Shown here: piece after piece, positions 24,880 to 35,411 of the stretch
Numbering within the stretch: position 1 is the first letter of the stretch
Layout of the letters: each line of letters starts with the position of its first letter
NCBI GenBank assembly: GCA_019054805.1
Contig: JAHQIY010000016.1
Location: 806,001 to 870,000 of the forward strand
DNA: 64,000 nt
Origin: Brachionus manjavacas
Lineage: Eukaryota; Rotifera; Eurotatoria; Ploima; Brachionidae
Direction of reading: 5' to 3'
Program-made: the position numbers and the translations under genes
The notes under the pieces: model-generated
Databases searched by the model: none
Seen by the model: the letters and a program-made list of their open reading frames with translations, nothing else
Told to the model about the DNA's origin: nothing

Positions 24880-27800
24880 TTAATTTGGTTTGACATCAGG
24901 TTCAAGATCGATTTCTGTTTTTCCATCGCCTTCATCTTCATCCAACCATCGGTCGATCGGAAATCTTTAATAAAATTTTAAATCGAAAAAAAAATTTTTT
25001 TTTTTATTACTTCTTAGTAACGTTATTGCTTGTAACTTCGACTCTATCAACGTGCCATCCAGCTCCAATACCTTTACCGTCATGTGACAGATTAATTTTT
25101 TTGATGTCTCCAACATTTTTTGCCTCAACAACAAAAGTGTCAGTGTTTCCTTTTTCGAAAAGTTTTCCACTATCTTCACGGCGAGTCAATGGCTGTTTAC
25201 CAGTTTCTCCTTTTTCACCAAAAATATTTAAGAACACATTGCTATCAGTTCCAGCTCCAAGTTTACTACTAGTTACCACCTTTACCGTAAATTCACCTAC
25301 ATAAATTTTAAATTTGGAAATTATTCAAAATAATTAATTTACTAAGTTCTGATTTTGGTGTAGGCTCGCTATCTGGCTGAATTTCAGTTTTGATATCAAT
25401 CCATCGATTTACCGTAAAACTAAAAAAAATTTTGTTTTTTCTAAATTTAAAATTAAAAAAAACTTACAAATATACATATTCATTATGATACAGTTTCACA
25501 GTAGCTAATTTCCATGAAGCACCTGAGCCAGTTCCACTGGTTATGAAAGCTAGTTTTTCTATCTTAACAAAATTAAAATTTTAAATTAAATAAAAAAATT
25601 ATTTTAAAATAGAAATATTATACTTTTCCCACATCTTTTAGCTTAACTTCAAATTTATTCAAGGAATCACGTTCGAATAGACTCTCGCTATTAACTGGAT
25701 CCTTTAACTCTATGTCATTTAAATTTCCGTTTGTACCAAATACATCCATGAAAACTTGCGCATCAGTTCCCGAGCTCAAATCATCTGCTGTCCTGATTTC
25801 AATTCTATATATTGTTGAATCTCAAAAAAGAAGATTAATTTTTTTTCGAAATTTTTAAAATAGCTTACTGTCTGAGGACGTGTCTTTGGAGGATGATGAA
25901 TTTTTACTTCGATTAGTTGAATCTCCTTTATCTGGATTTTTTCCTAATCCATCTTTCTTTTCAGCTAGATGAAAATTTTGATTTTGCTGCATCTCATCTT
26001 TGTTTTGTTTATTTTCTTTTTCCTCACTGTTTTCTACGTTATTAACTTTTTCATCTTCTACTTTGTTCTCTTCTGGTTTATTTTCTATCTTGTCATCTTT
26101 CTTGTCATCCATCTTATCTTCATCTTTTTTTTCTTCATTTTTTTCTTCCTTTAAATCATCTTTTTTATCTTCCTTTAAATCTTCCTCTGTAGATCCGATT
26201 TGTAATTTTTTCAGTTTTTCTTTGCATTCATCTTGGACTTTTTTGACTGCTTTCATTGCAGATGAATCATCTTTGAAGGAATTTTATTAAAAATAATTAA
26301 AAAATCTTTCTTTAATAACAGAATTAATAAAATATTTAAAAATTAAACTAAATGGTTTTTAAATCAGAAAATAAGATTTTAGTCTAAATATTACATTTTC
26401 TTAAAAACAACGCTAACTTTTTAAAATTTTTAAGATGTGTTTTATTAATTTTCTTAAAAAAATTTAAGCTCTTAATTCAAAATTTGATTTTAAAGACAAA
26501 ATTAAGTTAAAAACGTCAGAAAATCTCATAATGATGGCAATTTTATCAAGTAATTTAATTTTACAATTCAATTCTAAATTAAGTCATAAAAAAATTTTCT
26601 TTTTTTTAAAGCACTTTAATTGTCAAGCATCACTAATTAGCCATTATCCTTAAAATTTTAAGATTATTCCTTAGAAAATATTTTTAATATTTCTATTTTA
26701 AATTAATTATATAAGAAAATATATATAATTAATTTAAAATAGAAATATTAAACTTTTCCCCCATCATTTATTTTGGAATTACAAAATTAAACTTGGTTCT
26801 GATTTTGGTTTAATTTTACGTAGTTTAATGAATAATTTTACGAAATTTTAATTGTAAAAAATATATTCAAATAAAATTTTACTTTGTTTTTCGGTCATTT
26901 CAAAAGCTTTTTCAAAGTTCTCTATAGCTTTGGTCAAATTTTCCTCATCACCCATTTTTGCTTGAGATTGCGCTATCAGAATTGTAGCATTCAATTTCCA
27001 TACTTCGTCTGATATTTTGTCCGAATAGCCCAGAGATTTATTGCCAAAATCTTCGGCTACTTTGTAGCTTCCTATAAAAGAAAATTTATTACTCCTTTAA
27101 TTAACAACGAGAGTTATCTATTTTTTGTACCTAATTCAAGATGACATCTACCGATTTCGTGATGAAGCCATGCCTTTTCCATGTCACTCTCAGCCAATGG
27201 CAATTTCTTTTCCCAGACATCAATTGCACTATTATACTTTCCATTTCGGGCGTAAACTCGGCCCAAATTTTCATAAGCTCTGGATATACCTTCTTTATTA
27301 TCTCTATAAAAAACATTTGAATTTTTTAAATAAAAAAATTAATAAATTTATACGTTTCAGTTGAAATATCGAGGTCTTTTTGGTGATTTTTTAAGGATAG
27401 CTCATATTTCCCCATTTCCAAATATGCATTACCAATGTTGCTATAAATATTGCTCACAATTGCTTTTCTGTCGGTCAATTGAGTATCAGTAAGCTTATTG
27501 ACATAAATCATCAATTTATTAGATTTGTCCAAGCTCTCGGAATGTTTTCCATTAGTTTGAACTAAAAAAATTTCTTAACTAAAAGTTTAAAATAAATTTA
27601 AGTAATATACGGCTATCAATGACTTCTAGTTGATTTAGAACATAGGTCAAGGGAGTTTTTGAAGGTGCATTTGTTTGACGCGATTTTTTCCTAGCGTAAA
27701 TTGGTTTTTGCTGTCTCCAAAATTCAGTGCGACTGTCCAAGAAATCTAGACCTGAGTTAGCCAAGTTCCATATTGCATCTCCGGATTTTGTGTTGGCTCG

Positions 27801-29629
27801 AGTGGCGTCTAAATCAAAAATTAATTAAAAAAAATTTCATTGTCAAAAATTTAAAATTATTGTTTAAAATGTCAAACATTTAGCTTGAAATAAAATTTTA
27901 AAAAATCTTTAAATAGAATAGAATCGGAAATTTTTTTCTTTAATCTGAAAATCATTAACCGAAATATAAAAAATAAATAATATCTTTTTTTGAAAGTAAT
28001 TTTTTTGGTATAAATAAATGAAACAATACTTTTTCCAAATATAAATAGATTTCTTAATTCTTTTTTTTTAAAAGTCTTGATTCTATCTTAAAAAGTTTAA
28101 TTGTTTTTAGTACATTTTAAGTATAAGAATCAATTTTGAAAGATATTTTGACAAAATTGATTCATATTTTTTTAATTCTTTCAAAATAAAAGTATAATGA
28201 AAATCAATTAACAATTAAAAATATTCTTGCTAAAAAAATTCTGCCCGTTTGATTCTGGGTTTTAGAGAGTTAATAAAAAATTTAAATTTTAAATTTAAAG
28301 ATTGTAATTTATTTATCAAACTTAAAGTTATTTTTAAAAAAATTCTAGATTAACTGATAACTTACGGTCATCTTGTAACAAATTTTCCAAATAAACTTTG
28401 TCAGCATACAGCTCACCAAGGAGTTGTTTGATTGTTTTTTGTTTACCAGGTTTAAGTGCACGTTTTTCTCGTTTTTGTACCACTTGTTGCTTTTGGGCAA
28501 ATGGTTTTTGGTATCCTACATTCATCTTTTTTTTGTTTTTCTTAAAATCAATAAATATATATAATTACTTCAAATCTAATAAGCACAAACGCATGCAATC
28601 AATCTAATATTAAGCTAGAGATTTTTAATTTTGTTTTAAGATTACAATTAATTTCACAATCTAATCAATTTTAATTATTATTGATCATTCAACGATTAGA
28701 CATTTAACTTCTAAGCACTTACTTGAAAGTTTAATTGCGGAAAGTATTTAAAGGTAAAAAATTAAAAGAGTTATTGAAGCTTTTTATGGTAAGTTAAGGT
28801 TATTTGGAAAAAAACTGCAAAAAATTTTTTTACCAAATAACCAAAAAGCTTAAATTGTTAAAATTTTTTTTGTTGCTATTCTTATAAATTAAAGACTGGA
28901 CTAACCTTTTTGTCCTTTTTAATTTTTAATCAATTAAAAATTAATAATTAATAAAAATAACCAAGTGATGGGTCCGTATTTGAATCTTATACGAATAGTT
29001 AGTTTAATCTTACCTCATCAGGTCTATCAAAATAAGACAAATCTCCTTTTATTTCTAGTTTCACTGCCGTTGGATCTTTTAAAATAGTGATTTACATTAA
29101 AGTTAATTTCTCTAATTATTTTCAAACCTCCCACACAATTGTCAATTGCTTCTTGAGCCTTATTGATACCAAGCTGAAATTCGCGGACATCACCACGTAA
29201 TTTTTTTCCTCTATGATAAAAAACCAAGGCTAGTTCAAATTCTCCCATTGCATAAAGGGCCTCAGCTTTTTGATATAAACCTTTTGTGAATTCCTTATTT
29301 TCCTTCAGTGATTCCTCTGCATCTGCAAGTGCCAGTTCATTTTTTCCAATTTTCAAATAGCAAGTCGATCTTTCTACAAGAGCGTTTATATTTCCCGGAC
29401 TCAATTCCAAAGCCTATTTTTATTTTATTTTTAGTTAATAAATAAATTGAGATGCTTTTTTTCTAATTAGATAAACCTCTGTGTAGCATTGAATAGCTTT
29501 GTCATACAATTGGTCCCGAAAGAATTTTTCTCCTTCACCCATCAATGCGGGGACATTTTTGATCGGTTGTTTGCTATCGGATGTCACACTCTGTTCATCA
29601 TCCTTAGGCTTTCTCTTTGTTACTGGCAT
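24880..29629 (-). CDS. ODAD4: ODAD4 (TTC25) outer dynein arm docking subunit with C-terminal double PLAT extension
   Basis: Minus-strand gene. The ODAD4 part covers 29629-26880: TPRs ('GEKFFRDQLYDKAIQCYTE', 'ALYAMGEFELALVFYHRG', 'GINKAQEAIDNCVG'), the family linker 'IKQLLGELYADKVYLENLL', 'FWRQQKPIYARKK', then the second TPR block to 'FEKAFEMTEKQ'. All match animal ODAD4 in order. ODAD4 tethers outer dynein arms to doublet microtubules of motile cilia. Phase-1 splicing joins this to 'NDSSAMKAVKKVQDEC' (about 26277), equivalent to the end of vertebrate ODAD4, then a Lys/Glu/Asp-rich linker (26200-25880). A further phase-1 junction enters PLAT 1 ('YRIEIRTADDLSSGTDAQVF', 25840-25400) and PLAT 2 ('GAGTDSNVFLNIFGE', 25300-24900), with the stop at 24880-24882. 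Known ODAD4 proteins end disordered, so the PLAT tail is odd. An alternative is two genes, but no stop or new start separates them. Confidence 0.85.
26683..26752. repeat. Perfect 31 bp inverted repeat with 8 bp loop
   Basis: Arms 26683-26713 and 26722-26752 are exact reverse complements around an 8 bp spacer. It lies in the intron between the last TPR exon and the acidic-linker exon of the ODAD4-PLAT gene. The right arm runs into a relic that resembles the gene's own PLAT intron-exon boundary near 25605-25640. Confidence 0.85.
26735..26835 (-). pseudogene. Relic of a PLAT-region segment inside an ODAD4-PLAT intron
   Basis: The stretch 'aaaatagaaatatta.acttttccc.catc' matches 25611-25641 (intron end and exon of PLAT 1). 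The following 'ttctgattttggt' matches 25344-25360 (start of the inter-PLAT linker). The two matching parts are closer together than in the gene, and the frame is broken. It looks like a decayed partial duplicate of this gene's PLAT region. Confidence 0.5.
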
Positions 29630-29752
29630 TTTATACGAAAATTATCTTTTTACTCAAAAACAATCTGATTTTATGGGGAAGATTTTTTTATTATTTTTTT
29701 GTATATAAGTTTTCATAAAAAATAGTATTAGTCCTTTTTTCGTTTAATATGA

Positions 29753-29765
29753 GTTGTCTAGCAAC
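29753..29765. promoter_or_regulatory. X-box-like RFX site upstream of ODAD4
   Basis: The 13-mer gttgtctagcaac has two inverted GTTGYC/T-type half-sites with the spacing of an RFX X-box. It lies 124 bp upstream of the ODAD4 start codon. RFX factors switch on ciliary genes across animals. Binding is inferred. Confidence 0.55.
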
Positions 29766-30607
29766 ATCAAACCTCCGAGTTAAAGCGAAATTTTTTTTGC
29801 AAATTAATTTTTAATTTTTTTGTTCTAATAAAATTTCTAAAATATCTATAAACGAAGCCAGAGCTTCTTTATCATGATGCTTAAGTAGCAAGGAATTTAA
29901 CATCTATGTATTTTACTTGTGGTTAGTAAATAAATTTTTTTTTTTGATTATTTTATTAATGTAGCTATGATGATGGACCACACAGGTACCTCTGTGTCAC
30001 AGCTATATTTACTACTACAAGTACTATTAATGATCAGTAAGGTTTTTTTCCAAGCCAAAGGGTTGCTACATTTTTAAGATATTTTTGTCTGTTTTTTTTT
30101 CTGCAAATTACCATATTTAAAATAGTTTCAGTGTGAAGGAAAGCTAACTTTTGAGCATTCTTTAACATTGACTCTTAAAATAAGTTATTTTTTATATAAC
30201 AAAATTTTCAATTATTCTGGATCAGCATTATTTATTAAAAAAATTTCCAAAATGAAATTAAAATAAAATAAACTACCATAAAGTAGATGCACCATAAATC
30301 TTAACTTTTTTTAAAATTAATTTTTCATCATCTCGATACTTTCACATTTTTTTTGACCCTCAGCTTTCATACGACCAAAAATTTTTCCAATTCATTGAAT
30401 TAGAAAGGGGTCCTCTGGGTCGATTTTGGCTGATTTTGATGAAATACATAATAAAGAGTAATTAAGGAATCTAAAAAAATAATATTCTCTCAGTTTCAGC
30501 TAATTCCAATTATATTTCCAAGAAAAACGGTGGAAAAACCACCTTTTTTCATTTTATCGGATATAAATCAACAGGTGATATATAAAGAGCCTAAACGTAA
30601 CACGGGC
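29766..30607. other. Intergenic with a small palindrome
   Basis: No gene. At 29980-29998 there is an imperfect palindrome around 'aggtacct' flanked by 'acac' and 'gtgt', with 'tagct' and 'agcta' outside it (29962-30005). The region 30360-30600 is less AT-rich than its neighbours, but no ORF or known element is recognisable. Confidence 0.4.
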
Positions 30608-31120
30608 CCTACTAAAACACTGACCCCCATTTTTTTTGCAAAGCAAAAATATTTTCAAAAGTTTTAATTTAGTTTGAATTTTTCTCTATTTTTTGAAAAT
30701 TAAATTAGTTTTTCTCCAAAATTTTTATTTTTTGTGAAAATTAAATATTTTTATATTTTTAAAAACCTGACCTCCTACTGACCCCCATTTTTCTTGAAAG
30801 TAATTTAACGAGCTTTCTAAAAATGTGTCTAGTTATTCTCCTGGAAGTAAAGTTGGTAAAAATTATTAGTAAAAATAAAAAATTTCGCCTCATTTAAGTT
30901 TATCAAATTTCTACGTAATTAAAAATTTAAGACACAGACTTTATTTTTTTATTAAATTAATTGTTATAAATCAATATTAATTTTTGTTAAAAAATTTAAA
31001 AAATTTATTAATAAAAATTCAAACTAAATGATATATTAAAACTTTTGAAAATATTTTTGGTTTGCAAAAAAAATGGGGGTCAGGAAATTAAGAAAAATTG
31101 GGGGTCAGTGTTTTAGTAGG
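30608..31120. mobile_element. MITE-like element with about 80 bp terminal inverted repeats
   Basis: A 513 bp unit begins 'cctactaaaacactgacccc' and ends in its reverse complement. The arms match over about 80 bp, with a duplicated block in the right arm holding a second 'tgaccccca'. A further internal copy of that block lies at 30778-30792. There is no coding capacity. I see no clear target-site duplication. The interior carries the dispersed 'aaatgtgtctagtta' motif. Confidence 0.8.
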
Positions 31121-31223
31121 ACTCCGTAGCACAGATTCTGAAAGAAGAAGAAATTTAAAAATTAAAATTGTCTTTTTGGATTATGCATTCATGAAAGATA
31201 GATTCCTCGAAAATGATCAATTA

Positions 31224-33566
31224 TAATTATTAAAATTTCTTCACATTAACTGTCAATGAATCAAAAATTCCATTAAAAAATCACAAATCGAAAAATTAGC
31301 TTCAAATCACGGAATCGATTTCATTAGCTTAAACGAGACTTACTTAAAACACAATTCAAAATTAGAGTTCAAAAATTACCAAGTTTTTCGAACAGACAGG
31401 AAATCAGACAAGAAAAAACGTGGTGATGGTGCAGCGCTACTGATTACTCATTCAAGACTGAGATCATCCAATTGTCCGATATACTACTAAATAACGAATA
31501 AATATGTGGCGTTGAATTGGAATTAGACAATCTAGAAAAATTAGCGATTTTCTCGTACTTCTCAAGTCCAGACTCGGCACTAAACACGCAATTCTTCGAA
31601 CATGTTGTTCAAAAATATACGAATTTGATTATACTAGGTGACTTAATTGCAAAGAGCAAAACATGGTATTGTAAAGAATCTAATAACAAAGGTCTTGTTC
31701 TAGAAGAACTGGTAATCAAAACTAATCTGTTCATTTTAAATACAAAAGAACCAACGTTTCCACGCAGTTCAAATGTCTTAGATCTATCAATTTTTTCAAA
31801 CATGATGAAATAGTTCTCAAAATTCGAAAAGTTAAAGGACTCAATCAGCGATCATAAACCGACAATCATTAGCTTTAGAAATCTCAAAGTTAATGCAGAT
31901 CCAAAAACAATAACAAGAATCAGCTGGAATAAATTTAAAACTTGTTTAAACAACGTAAGCTACGATGATAGTGTTATTCATACAAAAGAACAACTAGAAA
32001 AACTGGCCGATCAGCTCGTTTCGAATATAAACAAAGCAATAGAATCTTCGAAAAACGAATTCAAAGTAGCAAATACCACAGCCCAAATTCTAGCTGTACC
32101 AGAAGAACTATTGACACTTATAAGGAAAAAAAGAAAAGTAAGAAGAATTTTTCAAAAAAGCCAATTACCAGATCAATCGTAGAGTAAAAAAAGAACTAAA
32201 AGCGTTCAAATTTAACAAGCTTAAAAACGAATTTTCCCAATTCTCAAACTTCAATTCATCTTGTTCAAAACACTGGTCTTTGATTAAAAAAATCGAAAAC
32301 GGCCCAATCGAAAAAACTAACGACATTAGATTCGTCAAAGGCGAAATAGCAATTAATAAACCGAAAGAAATCGCTGAAGCGTTTGCCGAATATTTAGCAG
32401 ATACATTCACAAGTAATTACGATAACGTCTTAGATAATAATATCCAACAAATTTCGAACCCAAATTTCACATCTTTCGATTATATTTCATCCAAAGAACT
32501 AATACAATCAATCGAGAAACTAAATCAAAAAGCTGCAACTGGTATAGACGCAATTTCCAACAAGGCCCTCAAAAACGTGCCGTTCAGCAACAGTCTTCTT
32601 CGATCTCGAAAAAGCGTTTGATAAATCATCCCATGCAGGCATAATCAAAAAGCTTGAGAGTCTAAATTTTAGTAAGTGCACATTGAAATGGATTATTAGT
32701 TTTTTATCACAACGGACGTACGAAGTACACTACAATAAAGCGAAATCTAACGAGAGGCCAATCAATTGCGGTGTCCCTCAAGGTAGCTCCCTCTCCCCAA
32801 CACTTTTCATAATTTACTTTAGCGACGTAGTAAAAACAATTCCAAAAGACATCAAAGTCGCACTTTTTGCAGATGACCTGGGAATATGGATTACATGCTC
32901 GTCAACAAAAGAAGCCGAAATCGTCATTCAACAAGCAATAAACAAAATTCTAGATTTTTGTCAAACATGGGGTTTCAAAGTAAACAGTTCAAAAACGTGT
33001 TACACTGTCTTCACTACAGCAGGTTTAGGAAAAAATTACAATACCAAGTACAAACTAAGATAATACTAATAAACGAAGATAATATACCCCAAGATCCAAA
33101 CCCGACATTTCTTGGTATAAAACTTGATCCGAAACTGTGCTTCAAATCGCATCTCGAAAACATGGAAAAAAAATTAATACCAAAAACAAATTTAATAAAA
33201 CGAATAAAATATTTTAAATGGTCGAACTCAATCTCACTAAATCGTACTCTATATAAGTCACTAAAACGTTCATTATTCGATTACTGTTTCGTTATATTAA
33301 ACTCTGGGACCGAAAAAATCAAATCTGCTCTTCAAAAGGTACAAAACAAAATACTCAGGACAATCAAATACTTTCCAATCAAAACCTCAATCGAAACAAT
33401 ACACAAAGTACTTAGACTAGAAACGGTACACGAAAGATCAAATGCTTTATTTATTAAATTTATAACAAGCAAATCAAAACTCAATCTAATCGCCAATGAA
33501 ATCCGTGAATACCAATCGGAAGCACACACGCCAAGACGACTCGAAACACCATTCGATATGTTCTAA
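31224..33566 (+). mobile_element. Degraded LINE (APE endonuclease plus reverse transcriptase)
   Basis: Plus-strand non-LTR retrotransposon, Jockey/CR1-like in order. An endonuclease part (31224-31900) shows 'IDFISLNETYLK', 'LIILGDLIAKS' and 'SDHKPTI'. A reverse transcriptase part (32280-33566) shows 'KAATGIDAISNKALKN', 'DLEKAFDK', 'GVPQGSSLSPTLF', the catalytic 'FADD' and the C-terminal 'FKVNSSKT'. Several stops and frameshifts (about 31247, 31488, 31810, 32180, 32600, 33061) break it, so it cannot be active. The endonuclease is shortened near 31488. No poly(A) or clear target duplication was found at the 3' end. Confidence 0.9.
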
Positions 33567-33866
33567 AAACAACCAGATTATTTTTTATTCTTAATTCTTT
33601 CTTATTCGAACTGTAAATACCTGGCCAATTTTTGTAATCAAAAAAACAGAGAGTATTCATTATATGTTATGTTTCTTTTGGGGATGTCAATAATTTATAA
33701 ATTAAATAAAAGCAGACTAATTAATGAGCCTAGAGGGACATGCGGTTATTTGGAACTCTTCTCTCAGGTGGTCATTCACATTTACCTTAAATGTCCTAGA
33801 GTCTAAAAAGGATATAATCTAGTTAGTCAAGTTGTAGTTTGTAGTATGTAGTTGTAGTTATGTAGT

Positions 33867-33985
33867 GTTTATTAAATTAGATATTTTTTATTAGAATAGA
33901 TTATTTTTATTAAATTAGACTTAACTTTAATAAATTAGATTTGTTTTTATTAAAATAGCGGTATTTTTATTAAAATTATCGGGAG
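33867..33985. repeat. Short degenerate tandem repeat
   Basis: About five imperfect units of 'tttttattaaattaga' type, 20-25 bp period, follow directly after a stretch with repeated 'gtagtt' (33830-33865). It lies about 300 bp after the LINE. Confidence 0.6.
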
Positions 33986-35411
33986 GAAAAATATGGGCTA
34001 TTTTAAATATATTTTTAACTATAAATATTAAAATTATGACCATAAACGCCATATACAAAAAAAACATATTAAAAAAAATTTATAAAATTAACCCCCTTTT
34101 TCGGTTAATATTATATGTAATATTGAACGACGGATAATTTTTAAAAATTAAAAAATTATTTGATATATTTTTTGATTAAATTTAAATATTTTTTTGATAC
34201 TCAAAAAAAAATTTAAGTTGAATTTCAAAGTAATCATGCCTAAATTACTGAAATTTTGAGCAAAGTAAAATTTATGATCAAATTTTAAAATTTCAAAAAT
34301 GCTCAAAATACTTAAATGCGTCATTTCAAAATTTGCAAAATTACACACGACTATGCTCTTTTTTCTAATTTAAAAATGTGGGTTTGGAAAATTCTAAAAT
34401 ATGCATTTCTATTAATTACGCGGTTAAAAAAATTTGAGCAAGTTTGAAATTGTGAAATTTGATCATAAATTTAGTTTGCTAATTTTTATATAAATTTATA
34501 GTTTAACATGTTTTTCAAATAATCATAAATTTGAAGAATTTGATTATAAAGCAATTAAATTTTTACAAGCAATTAAGTTTGTAGTTTTAAATATAATAAC
34601 ATGATTAATTTTTTATTATTTTGGATAAATATTTGTGAAAAAATCTATTTGAAATATTAAAGAGAAAGAAGTGAAAAAATATCGACGCTTTTTTAATGCT
34701 ACCAAGAATTTTTCTCGTTGACTTATCATGGGTGCCGGATATGTCAACGGAAAAGTAAATATTTTCCATTCATTCCTTTTTCAAAATGTTTTAAAATTAA
34801 GCGAATTTTTCATTTTTGAGGATATTTTGAATTTTAAAATTTTCTAATAATTGAAAAGCATTTTTATAGTTAGAATAATTCTTTTTTTTAGTTTATAACG
34901 CTATTTACAAACTTAAAGAATAATAAAAAAGCAATTTACGAATTAAATGAAAAAAACGTTATTTTCACTATAATCGAACCAAAAAAACGGCTCTAAAATA
35001 ATAAAAAAACTTTATAAGCATAAGAGTAATTTTTTACTTTATTAGAATTTTTCAAGCCATTTAAGTTTTATTTTAGTTACAGTTTTTTTTGAATAAAATA
35101 ATTACTAATGATTCAATCATGAGCTTAGTAGTTAAACAATTTTTTTTTATGAAAAATTTTATTCAACAAAAAAATTAAATATAGCTCTCTATCGAGTATT
35201 TTTAAAATAAAATGATGATAATTTGTTTAGAAATAGTAAAATTTCGATATAGTAATTGAAACAAATTTGAAAAAAATACAATCTAACTTTATTAAGTGAT
35301 CATTTTTAAAATAAATATAATTTTAAAATTTTAAAGCTTTAAACGTTATATAAATGTAATAGTTTTATCTATTTTTTTAAAAAATTATTTACAATTAATT
35401 GATTAAGATTT
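33986..35411. other. Intergenic, no gene seen
   Basis: About 1.4 kb downstream of the FAM149-type gene. AT-rich, without exons or repeats that I can name. Confidence 0.5.

Noticed and set aside
25969..26290. Plus-strand Phe/Ile/Ser-rich ORFs
   Set aside because: They are antisense shadows of the Lys/Glu/Asp-rich linker in the ODAD4-PLAT gene.
33730..33870. Possible solo LTR after the LINE
   Set aside because: A TATA-like 'ggatataat' and a more mixed composition hinted at an LTR, but no TG...CA ends or flanking duplication could be found.
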